Source: Methanogranum sp050309445 (lineage in GTDB: Archaea > Thermoplasmatota > Thermoplasmata > Methanomassiliicoccales > Methanomethylophilaceae). From it: a stretch of 64,000 bases of DNA. The stretch is from contig JBNRMI010000005.1 of assembly GCA_050309445.1 (NCBI GenBank), forward strand, positions 40,857 through 104,856, read 5' to 3'. The notes under the pieces are model-generated. The model searched no databases, was not told the DNA's origin, and worked only from the letters and a program-made list of their open reading frames with translations. Shown here in pieces: positions 50,611 through 57,848 of this stretch. Each line of letters starts with the position of its first letter. The first letter of the stretch is position 1. The translations under genes and the position numbers were made by a program.

Positions 50611-51561
50611 TCACTCGAAATCTTCCGGCACACCCGAAGCCATGCCGCCCATGTCGAAGCAGCCGACGGCGGCCACCGCGCCGATGACGCCGGCGGTGCC
50701 GGTGACCGAGATGATCTGCACCCCGTTCTCACCGGCGACCCTGACCGCCTCCTCAGCCTCGAGGATCTCGGTCTTCGCCCGCATCCCGTACTCGGACAGC
50801 GCGTCCCCCACCTTCAACCCCTTGTAGACGGCCATCACCGTGCCGTCGGAGTAGCTGTGCTCCTTCAGGTAATCATGGCAGTATCCGATCAGGTCCGGGA
50901 TCTCCTCCTCGCGCACCGCTATCGAGACGGCCGTCGAGCAGCAGTTGGTGGTCTTGGCCGGGACCTTCGGGTTCAGCTGGATGATCCTCAGGTCGATGAA
51001 CCTGCCGATCGGGCAGGCCGACCCCATCTTCATCACGGTGGACCAGGTGGACCCGATCTCCTTGGTGTCGGTGTCATCGACGCCGATGAGGACCCGGACC
51101 ATCTTCGGGGTGATGATGTCCACCTGCGCCTGATGCGCCCCGCCGATGCGGAAATCATCGGGGTACTCGGTGCGGATGACATCGCGGCACTGCGGGATGC
51201 AGGCGCCGATGCCGACGGTGGCGCCGGCGAGCCCGAACCAGGTGGTGCGGACCTCGTCCCCTTCCACTTTCAGTGCGGAGATGCCCTGGGCGCCGACCTC
51301 GGCCGATACCGGCCCCAGTTTCAGCTCCCGCTCGCCGATGATGGTGTCCATGATCAGCGTATGGCCCTCCATGCGGATCTCCTCAATGACGCCCCTGGTG
51401 CGTCTGCGGTTGACGACGTCCCACTCGCCGGGTCCGCGCGCGATGCATTTCTCGACGATCTGGGCCATGCCGGCCTCCTCGTCGACCATGGTGAGGAACC
51501 CCTGGCAGAAGAGCTTGCCGTATCTGGCCTCGACCTCGTCCGGTCTCAGGATCACGACCAT
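50611..51561 (-). CDS. Methanogenesis marker protein 11
   Basis: 316 residues. The segment VLIGVDDTDTKEIGSTWS carries the DDTD signature shared with the tRNA(Ile2) agmatinylcytidine synthetase group, and the surrounding pattern (GLAGATVGIGACIPQ, AKTTNCCSTAVSIAV, EHSYSDGTVMAVYKGL) is that of methanogenesis marker 11. Restricted to methanogens in my knowledge; function not established. ATG 51561 follows the kptA stop by one base. Assignment rests on recollection of the family, hence not higher confidence. Confidence 0.82.
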   Translation of the reverse strand: MVVILRPDEVEARYGKLFCQGFLTMVDEEAGMAQIVEKCIARGPGEWDVVNRRRTRGVIEEIRMEGHTLIMDTIIGERELKLGPVSAEVGAQGISALKVEGDEVRTTWFGLAGATVGIGACIPQCRDVIRTEYPDDFRIGGAHQAQVDIITPKMVRVLIGVDDTDTKEIGSTWSTVMKMGSACPIGRFIDLRIIQLNPKVPAKTTNCCSTAVSIAVREEEIPDLIGYCHDYLKEHSYSDGTVMAVYKGLKVGDALSEYGMRAKTEILEAEEAVRVAGENGVQIISVTGTAGVIGAVAAVGCFDMGGMASGVPEDFE

Positions 51562-51562
51562 G

Positions 51563-52327
51563 TCATCCCTCCCCGTCGTCCTCGTCTTCGGAGTCGTCCT
51601 CGTCTTCGGAGTCGTCCTCGTCTTCGTATGATTCGTCCTCGGAGCCGTCTTCCCCGGTGCCCCCGTCCTCGTCATCATCCTCGTCATCGTAGAACTCGTC
51701 CTCGGTGACGACGGTGAGGAACTCGGGGGGCACATGGTCGCAGAGGAACACCGTCTTGGCCGCGCGGGAGATGACCACGCCGTTCTCCTCGCATTCGAGC
51801 ACGTCGATCTCGAGGATGATCGGATCGTCGGTGCGCACCGAACCCGCTTTGACGGCGTCGAAGAAGGTGCGCGAGAGATGCACGTGCGTCCGGTCGGTGG
51901 GCAGCAGACCTGTCTCCAGGAGGATATCGCACTCCTCCTCGGTGGTGGGATAGTACAGCGTGTACGGTATGTTGTCAGTGGGGTGCCTGAGATCAAGCTC
52001 TATCGTATGCCCGTAGGTCGCCCTGACGTCCCCGCTCGAGATCTGGTACCGGCCTTTGGGGTCGGTCTCGACCAGCGCCTCGATATGATGCGGTCTGAGC
52101 CACTTCATGCGCGGATTCCTCTCCCGGACCTCATCGATGATCTCCCGGATGCCGACGAACCCCTGGTCGTCCATATCCGGTTCGAAACGGCCGTGCCTGA
52201 GGATGCCGGCCATGATCCTGCCCAGCCGCTCCACCTCGTAGGGGCTCATGAGGAATTTGCCCTCCTCGCCGCAGATGGGGCAGCGCTCGTCACGGAAGTA
52301 CCCGTGGGTCTCGCAATCCCTGATCAT
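51563..52327 (-). CDS. kptA: RNA 2'-phosphotransferase (KptA/Tpt1) with zinc finger and acidic repeat tail
   Basis: 254 residues. N-terminal zinc-finger-like CETHGYFRDERCPICGEEG (residues 5-23), then the KptA core with ILRHGRFEPD (Arg-His of the active site), WLRPHHIEAL, IRATYGHTIELDL-type segment around residue 105 and HVHLSRTFFDAV. KptA transfers a 2'-phosphate from RNA to NAD. Residues about 210-254 are a run of Asp/Glu built on tandem repeats (DDSEDE twice), absent from standard KptA. It is coupled to folD by ATGA overlap. Confidence 0.88.
   Translation of the reverse strand: MIRDCETHGYFRDERCPICGEEGKFLMSPYEVERLGRIMAGILRHGRFEPDMDDQGFVGIREIIDEVRERNPRMKWLRPHHIEALVETDPKGRYQISSGDVRATYGHTIELDLRHPTDNIPYTLYYPTTEEECDILLETGLLPTDRTHVHLSRTFFDAVKAGSVRTDDPIILEIDVLECEENGVVISRAAKTVFLCDHVPPEFLTVVTEDEFYDDEDDDEDGGTGEDGSEDESYEDEDDSEDEDDSEDEDDGEG
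51578..51626 (-). repeat. 18-bp tandem repeat encoding the acidic tail of KptA
   Basis: The unit GTCCTCGTCTTCGGAGTC (plus-strand reading) occurs at 51578-51595 and 51596-51613 exactly, with a third partial copy to 51626. It stays in frame and codes DSEDED on the minus strand. Confidence 0.85.
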
Positions 52328-53223
52328 GATATCACCTGGGTAGCGGCCTGCTCGGCCGCCGTCACGGCATTGGCCATCAGCATGCAGATCGTCATCGGCC
52401 CCACTCCGCCCGGGACGGGGGTGATGGCGGATGCCACCTCGCGCACCGCTTCGAAGTCGACGTCGCCGGTCAGCCGGCTGCCCTTGGGGGATGAGGGGTC
52501 GTCGATGCGGTTGGTGCCGACATCGATGACCGTCGCCCCCGGTTTGACCATGTCCGCGGTGATCGATCCGGCGCGGCCCATGGCCACGATGAGGATGTCC
52601 GCCTGACGGGTGATCGAGGCCAGGTCGCGGGTCTTGGAATGCACCAGCGTGACAGTGGAATCGCCCCCGGGGCCCTTCTGCACCATCATCGCCGCCATCG
52701 GCTTGCCGACGATGTTGCTCCTTCCGACGACGACGGTGTGCTTCCCGACCGTGTCGACGCCTGACCGGATGAGCATCTGCTGCACCCCGGCGGGCGTGGC
52801 GGGCAGGAACCCGGGCCGGCCGATCAGCATCCTCCCGACGTTCACGGGATGGAAGCAGTCGACGTCCTTGCGCGGGTCGATCGCGTTGATGACCGTGCTC
52901 TCGTCTATGTGCGCCGGCAGCGGCAGCTGCACGAGCAACCCGTGCACCGCATCATCCCGGTTGAGCTCGTCGATCCGTCCGAGCAGCTCGGCCTCCGAGG
53001 TATCCTCGGACAGGACAGAGGTCACCGAGTGCATCCCCAGCTCCTCGCATTTCCTGCCCTTCATCCGCACATAGGTCTGCGATGCGGGGTCGTCGCCCAC
53101 GAGTACGACCGCCAGTCCCGGCACCGTGCCGCGGCTCTTCAGCGCGTCGATCCTAACTCTGAGCTCCCCGTATATCTCCTCGGAGACCTCCTTGCCTAAT
53201 ATCAGACGAGCAGTCAAAATCAC
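52324..53223 (-). CDS. folD: Bifunctional methylene-tetrahydrofolate dehydrogenase/cyclohydrolase
   Basis: 299 residues with the FolD motifs PGLAVVLVGDDPASQTYV, GLLVQLPLPAHID, DVDCFHPVNVG, VVVGRSNIVGKPMAAMM, and PVPGGVGPMTICMLM. It interconverts methylene-, methenyl- and formyl-folate. Its presence implies a folate C1 pool rather than reliance on methanopterin enzymes alone, in line with methyl-reducing methanogens. GTG 53223 is preceded by TAATATAAG at the leaderless distance. First gene of folD-kptA-mmp11-uppS-B12 radical SAM. Confidence 0.93.
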   Translation of the reverse strand: MILTARLILGKEVSEEIYGELRVRIDALKSRGTVPGLAVVLVGDDPASQTYVRMKGRKCEELGMHSVTSVLSEDTSEAELLGRIDELNRDDAVHGLLVQLPLPAHIDESTVINAIDPRKDVDCFHPVNVGRMLIGRPGFLPATPAGVQQMLIRSGVDTVGKHTVVVGRSNIVGKPMAAMMVQKGPGGDSTVTLVHSKTRDLASITRQADILIVAMGRAGSITADMVKPGATVIDVGTNRIDDPSSPKGSRLTGDVDFEAVREVASAITPVPGGVGPMTICMLMANAVTAAEQAATQVIS

Positions 53224-53246
53224 ACCAATCCCCGCAATGCCCTCTA

Positions 53247-53255
53247 CTTATATTA
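53247..53255 (-). promoter_or_regulatory. TATA box for the folD operon
   Basis: TAATATAAG on the minus strand, centred 28 bases upstream of GTG 53223; it overlaps the last codon of the upstream deacetylase gene. Confidence 0.55.
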
Positions 53256-54062
53256 GTATAGCGCGGGAGGGAAACGGGCGACCGCGGCGGGCAGGGTCAT
53301 GGGCGGGAAACCCGCATCCATCAGCCCGGTCAGCACCTCGCGGACGTCGCCGAGGTTCGCGGCGACGGTCTCCGGATCCATGATCCCGCGGTCGCGGGAT
53401 TCGCAGAGATGCCAGGTATGGGTGGCCAGCACGATGACCCCCTCCTCCAGGCCGGCGGGCAGTCCGATGAAGTCGGCGGGCGGGCGGCGGCCCTCGTGCA
53501 TCGGCCAGAGGTAGCCGGTGATGCGGCGGCCGTCGCGGTCGCGCCCCTCGGGCACCGCGACCTCGGTCAGGCCGTCCAGCATGTAGGGGCGGGCGGCCGC
53601 GGCCGCCGGCGCGTACTCCGACGAGTCGATCCGCACGCCGAGGCCGCCGAGCAGGCCGCGGATGCGGGCATCGGCTTTCATGTAGGGGGCGCGGAAGCAG
53701 ACCGGCCTCCGGCCGACGGCGTCGGCGACCGCCTCCGCCGACCGCCGGAGGACGTCGGCGGCATCGCCGTCGCCGAGGGCGGTGAGGTCCTCATGGGCGA
53801 CGCCGTGCATCCCCGTCTCGTGCCCGCTGAGATGGCCGATGCCGTCGACGGCCGCGAGCGTCTCGGCCTCGGCGAAATACGTGGCCCGCATGCCGAGCTC
53901 GTCGAGCAGCCCCGAGAGCAACTCCAGCCCCCGTTCGGCGGAGGCGAAGCGCGGGGCGGTGCCCGCGCCGCGGTCGACCGACCCCGCCGCCGTCCGGCCC
54001 TCGACCGGGAGGTTGACGTCCCGGTCGAGGTCGACGGTCAGGCAGAGCGCCCTGCGGCTCAA
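53253..54062 (-). CDS. Polysaccharide deacetylase-like (NodB) protein
   Basis: 269 residues of the NodB-type deacetylase fold: N-terminal LTVDLDRDVN with the metal Asp, metal-binding His pair in SGHETGMHGVAHEDL, RxPY-type motif in CFRAPYMKADARI, and C-terminal VLATHTWHL. Such enzymes deacetylate sugars or act on related amides. No ATG: the start is TTG 54062, overlapping the deoA stop (TTGA), so it belongs to the AMP pathway operon although no role there is known. No signal peptide is seen, so the substrate is likely intracellular. Confidence 0.78.
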   Translation of the reverse strand: MSRRALCLTVDLDRDVNLPVEGRTAAGSVDRGAGTAPRFASAERGLELLSGLLDELGMRATYFAEAETLAAVDGIGHLSGHETGMHGVAHEDLTALGDGDAADVLRRSAEAVADAVGRRPVCFRAPYMKADARIRGLLGGLGVRIDSSEYAPAAAAARPYMLDGLTEVAVPEGRDRDGRRITGYLWPMHEGRRPPADFIGLPAGLEEGVIVLATHTWHLCESRDRGIMDPETVAANLGDVREVLTGLMDAGFPPMTLPAAVARFPPALY

Positions 54063-55573
54063 CGCATCCTCGACGGCGCGATGCGCTTGATCAGCATGCC
54101 CTCGATCTCGTACGGCATGTACTTGTAGGCCAGGTCCTTGGCGCGTTTGAGCTTGGCGGGGTTGTCGGCGTAGATCTGGAAGAGCAGGTCGCCGACCTCG
54201 ATGCGCTGGCCCTTCTTCTTGTAGAGCAGCAGCCCCGCACCCTTGTCCGCCGGGGCGCCGGCGGCCTTGGCCACCGCCACCACGTCCTTGTTGTTGATGT
54301 TGTGCACATAGCCCGCGGTGGGCGAGACGATGTCGAAGACGTGCTCGCCCGGGACCAGGTCCTCCGCCTTCAGCTCGGGGTCGCCGCCCTGTGCGACGAC
54401 GATCTCCATGAACTTGCTGTGCGCCTCGCCCGAGGCGAGGATCTCCCGGGCCTTGGCGGCGCCGTTGGAGTACCCGCCCATCTCCAGGATCATGCCGGCG
54501 ATGTCGCAGGCCTTCTCGATGACGCTCGAGGGGTGCTTGAAGCCCTCCAGGACCCTGATGCACTCCCTGGCCTCGAGGATCGGCCCGACCGCGCTGCCCA
54601 CCGGCTGGTCGCCGTAGGTGATGGCGCACTCGACCTGCATGCCCAGCGCCTCGCCCAGGTCCATGAAGTCCCTGGCATAGGCGCGGGCGGATTCGATGGT
54701 CGGAACCTTGGTCTCCCGGCCGGTGGGCACATCGATGACCAGATGGGTGGCGCCGATCGCCACCTTCTTGCTCAGGATGGAGGCCAGCATCTGGGCGCGG
54801 GGGTTGATCCCCAGCGGGTGCTCGACCTTGATCACGATGTCGTCGACCGGGGCGATGTTCTGCGAACCGCCCCAGGCGAGGACGGCGCCGACCCGTTCGG
54901 AGATGTCCTTGAGCTCGGCGGCGGTCAGCTCGACGTTGCAGAAGGTCTCGACGAAGTCGGAGGTCCCGCAGGCGCTGCTGATCGCGCGCGACGACGTCTT
55001 GGGGATCATCATGCCGGCGGCGGCGACGATCGAGACGACGATCGGCGTGATCTTGTTGCCGGGGATGCCGCCCATGCTGTGGAAGTCGAAGACCGAGGTG
55101 CGGTCGAAGTGGATGCGGTCGCCGGTATCGACCATCGACTGGGTGAAGGCGGCGATCTCGTCGATGTCCATGCTGTTGATGTACAGCGCGGTCAGCCAGG
55201 CCGAGACCTCGATGCGCGACAGCTTGCTGTCGGCGATATCCTGGACGATGCTGCGGATCTCCTCGGGGGACAGCTTGTCGTTGTCCATCTTCCGGCGGAT
55301 GCTCCTGACCGATTCGGGGCTGACCGAGTAGGTGACGTCGATCTCGTCCCCGTCCTTCAGCCGCAGCTTGTCCATCAGCTCGTCGATGACGAAGACCTCG
55401 CCCTCCCCGATGTAGGCATCGGAGATCATGACGACGGCGATGGCGGAGTCGATGCCCCGTGACAGCCGCACCCGGTCGTTCTCCTTGACGCCCAGCACCG
55501 ACGAGTCGGCGGTGGTGAGGACGACCATCATGTCGGGCGCGTCCATGTCCATGGTCTTGGCGATGAGTTTCAT
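54059..55573 (-). CDS. deoA: AMP phosphorylase
   Basis: 504 residues. About 80 residues of N-terminal domain specific to archaeal AMP phosphorylase precede the thymidine phosphorylase-like core: TSSRAISSACGTSDFVETFC (signature), DVPTGRETKVPTI, and GGSQNIAPVDDI. It releases adenine from AMP with phosphate, giving ribose 1,5-bisphosphate. It starts at ATG 55573, overlapping the RuBisCO stop (ATGA), so product and substrate enzymes are made from one transcript. Confidence 0.92.
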   Translation of the reverse strand: MKLIAKTMDMDAPDMMVVLTTADSSVLGVKENDRVRLSRGIDSAIAVVMISDAYIGEGEVFVIDELMDKLRLKDGDEIDVTYSVSPESVRSIRRKMDNDKLSPEEIRSIVQDIADSKLSRIEVSAWLTALYINSMDIDEIAAFTQSMVDTGDRIHFDRTSVFDFHSMGGIPGNKITPIVVSIVAAAGMMIPKTSSRAISSACGTSDFVETFCNVELTAAELKDISERVGAVLAWGGSQNIAPVDDIVIKVEHPLGINPRAQMLASILSKKVAIGATHLVIDVPTGRETKVPTIESARAYARDFMDLGEALGMQVECAITYGDQPVGSAVGPILEARECIRVLEGFKHPSSVIEKACDIAGMILEMGGYSNGAAKAREILASGEAHSKFMEIVVAQGGDPELKAEDLVPGEHVFDIVSPTAGYVHNINNKDVVAVAKAAGAPADKGAGLLLYKKKGQRIEVGDLLFQIYADNPAKLKRAKDLAYKYMPYEIEGMLIKRIAPSRMR

Positions 55574-56814
55574 TTGACCCCCCATGCCCCGAGGGCGGCC
55601 TTGAGCTCGGGATGGCCCTCCGCGTACTCTCCGGCGGGGATGCCCATGAAGGCCGCGTCGACCGCCTGGCACATCCCCATCGCGCCGGCGCGCACGCCGC
55701 CGGGATGGCCGGCGACACCGCCGCCGGCCTGTATCTGGACATTCATGCCGGAGACCTCCAGCAGCTTGCCGACCATGCCGGGGTAGACGCCGCCGGAGCA
55801 GACCGGCATCACCGTCTTGTGGAACCGGGACGGCTCGAGGCAGGCCTCGAGGTTGTCATGGTCGCCGCGGGCGTCGCCGGTCATCTTGCCGACGCCGAGC
55901 GTGCCGATGTGCAGGGCGTCGCCGCCGCACATGCGGACCAGCCGGGTGATGGCCAGCATGGAGATGCCGTGCAGCGGGTCCTTGGTCATCGCGCCGTGCA
56001 TCGTCCGGTGCACGTGCACCGGCACCTTGATCGAGCGGTCCTCGGCCAACGCCTGGACGGCGCCGAAGCCGCAGGTGATGACATCCACCATCACCTGCCT
56101 GGCGCCCCAGCCCTGCACCTTCTCCGCCAGCTCCACGATCCGGTCGCCGTCGGTGCTGACGTTGATCGCATGGACCATGCTGTGCCCCTCCTCCTCCAGC
56201 AGGTCGAGCTTCTCGGCCACCGCCAGGGTGCGGTCCTCGATCGGGCAGAAGCTCTGGTCCACCAGCGTCTCATCGTCCTTGCTGTTGGTCATCCCGCCGC
56301 TGCCGGCCTCGTAGACGTAGGCGGCGGTCGCCGCCGGATCGAGGCCGATCTTGGGCTTGACGATGGTGCCGACCAGCGGCCGCTGCGGCCGTTTGAGCAC
56401 GTCCCGCAGGCCGTCGGCGCCGAACTTCGGACCCTTGTACATCGAGGCTATCCCCTTGGGGAAGGAGACGTCCTCCAGACGCACGCCCTTCAGCGCCTCC
56501 AGGCCGAAGAGGTTGCCGGCGATGACGCTGAGTATCTGCGGCACCCCGCCGTTCTCGATGCTGAAGTCGGCCTCCGGGAAGGCGACGGTGACCATGTCGC
56601 CGTCGATGCCGGTGACCTTGGCGCGGTACCTGTCGAAGATCTCGCGGCTGAGCGTCGAGATGTCCGTCCAGGTGCCGGTCGACTGCTCCGCCGCGATCGC
56701 CTCGGCGGCCTTCTCGATCGGCAGGTCCGTGGTCACCCTGTACTTGCAGATGACGTAGGCGTCGGGATCGACAGCCTCGCCCAGATCCATGTATGAATAA
56801 GATTCCATCTTCAT
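55570..56814 (-). CDS. rbcL: Form III RuBisCO large subunit
   Basis: 414 residues. Catalytic residues are intact: Glu and STGTWT near residue 45, Asn in AGNLFGLE, Lys in TIVKPKIGL, the carbamylation loop GGMTNSKDDET (Lys-Asp-Asp-Glu), His in VHVHRTMHGAM, loop-6 Lys in GTLGVGKMTG and the phosphate loop VCSGGVYPGMV. Fixes CO2 onto ribulose 1,5-bisphosphate to two 3-phosphoglycerate. No phosphoribulokinase is present; it is fed by the neighbouring AMP phosphorylase and isomerase. Coupled to both neighbours by four-base overlaps. Confidence 0.95.
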   Translation of the reverse strand: MKMESYSYMDLGEAVDPDAYVICKYRVTTDLPIEKAAEAIAAEQSTGTWTDISTLSREIFDRYRAKVTGIDGDMVTVAFPEADFSIENGGVPQILSVIAGNLFGLEALKGVRLEDVSFPKGIASMYKGPKFGADGLRDVLKRPQRPLVGTIVKPKIGLDPAATAAYVYEAGSGGMTNSKDDETLVDQSFCPIEDRTLAVAEKLDLLEEEGHSMVHAINVSTDGDRIVELAEKVQGWGARQVMVDVITCGFGAVQALAEDRSIKVPVHVHRTMHGAMTKDPLHGISMLAITRLVRMCGGDALHIGTLGVGKMTGDARGDHDNLEACLEPSRFHKTVMPVCSGGVYPGMVGKLLEVSGMNVQIQAGGGVAGHPGGVRAGAMGMCQAVDAAFMGIPAGEYAEGHPELKAALGAWGVK

Positions 56815-57746
56815 CCCCTCTCCTCGAATATCCCGTCACCCAGCTGCCGGACCATGATGTCGTACACCGAACCGGGTGAGATCACCCCCACCTCGGTGAT
56901 GATCGCGTCGATGTACTTCCCCGGCGTGGAGTCGAAGACCGGGTTGAAGATCCTGACCCCGTCCCTGATCTCCCCGCGCCCGGCGACCTCGTCGCAGTCG
57001 CGCTCCTCGATGGTGACCATGTCCCCGAACATCGTCATCGGCGAGAACTTGTAGGTCTCCGAGCAGACGTGGAACGGCACCCGGGCCTCGTCGGCGCAGA
57101 GGGCCAGCTGGGAGGTGCCTATCTTGTTGATCAGCGTGCCGTTGGAGGTGATGGTGTCGGCGCCGACGAAGACCTTGTCGACCCGCTTCATCACCGTGCG
57201 CACCGAGCTGTCGACGATCAGCGTGACGTCGATGCCGGCGTCGGCGAGCTCGTTGACGGTCAGGACCCCCTGCCTCCAGGGGCGGGACTCGGTCGCGTAG
57301 ACCCGCAGCTCCTTGCCCTCCGCGTGCGCCCTCTTGATCGGTTCGAGCGCGGCGCTGCTGTTGCAATGGGTGAGGACCGTGTCGCCGTCGGCGATGCGCT
57401 TGGAGCCGATGCGTCCGATGGCCTCGACCGCGCGGGCCGAGAGCTCGACGAACCTCCTGGCGTTCTCGGACACCGTCGCCCTCGCCGCATCCAGATCGCA
57501 TGCCGAATCGACATCGCGGATACAGGCATGGACCCCGTTCCAGAGGGACACCGCGGTCGGCCTCGACCCGAGGATCTCCCGGACCGCGTTGTCCAGGTCC
57601 TCTTTGAACCCCTCGATCGATCCGCCTTCGTAGCGGTCGGAGAAATCGCACAGGGCGGATGCCCCGGCGCAGGCGATCTTGCCGGCGCCGCGTATCTGCA
57701 TCTCCTTTATGGCCTCCGCCGTCTCCTTCACAGGCTTGTCTGTCAC
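56811..57746 (-). CDS. Ribose-1,5-bisphosphate isomerase
   Basis: 311 residues, homologous to eIF2B alpha and MtnA. Catalytic Cys in LTHCNSSAALEP and Asp in VGADTITSNGTLINKIGT; the N-terminal IKEMQIRGAGKIA and YATESRPWRQG are typical of the archaeal isomerase (R15Pi). It converts ribose 1,5-bisphosphate to ribulose 1,5-bisphosphate. GTG 57746 lies 28 bases after TTATTTA, consistent with a leaderless transcript. First gene of the AMP pathway operon, overlapping rbcL by four bases. Confidence 0.93.
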   Translation of the reverse strand: MTDKPVKETAEAIKEMQIRGAGKIACAGASALCDFSDRYEGGSIEGFKEDLDNAVREILGSRPTAVSLWNGVHACIRDVDSACDLDAARATVSENARRFVELSARAVEAIGRIGSKRIADGDTVLTHCNSSAALEPIKRAHAEGKELRVYATESRPWRQGVLTVNELADAGIDVTLIVDSSVRTVMKRVDKVFVGADTITSNGTLINKIGTSQLALCADEARVPFHVCSETYKFSPMTMFGDMVTIEERDCDEVAGRGEIRDGVRIFNPVFDSTPGKYIDAIITEVGVISPGSVYDIMVRQLGDGIFEERG

Positions 57747-57770
57747 ACATGCCCGATGGCCATGAACGGA

Positions 57771-57777
57771 TAAATAA
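57771..57777 (-). promoter_or_regulatory. TATA box for the AMP pathway operon
   Basis: TTATTTA on the minus strand, centred 28 bases upstream of GTG 57746. Confidence 0.55.
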
Positions 57778-57817
57778 CCTGCCCGATGGGCGGCAACCGC
57801 GGATGTGCATTCATTAG

Positions 57818-57826
57818 ATTTTTAAC
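57818..57826 (+). promoter_or_regulatory. TATA box for the gene at 57849
   Basis: ATTTTTAAC centred 27 bases upstream of ATG 57849; divergent from the AMP pathway promoter. Confidence 0.55.
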
Positions 57827-57848
57827 AGGTCACCGCATAATCCGGGAT

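Noticed and set aside
51578..51626. 18-bp tandem repeat as a regulatory or CRISPR-like array
   Set aside because: It is in frame within kptA, has no spacers, and simply encodes the acidic tail.
53253..55742. Very long minus-strand frame covering deoA and the deacetylase region
   Set aside because: Only the part below 54062 encodes a recognisable protein; the rest is an Arg/Gly/His-rich shadow of deoA in another frame.
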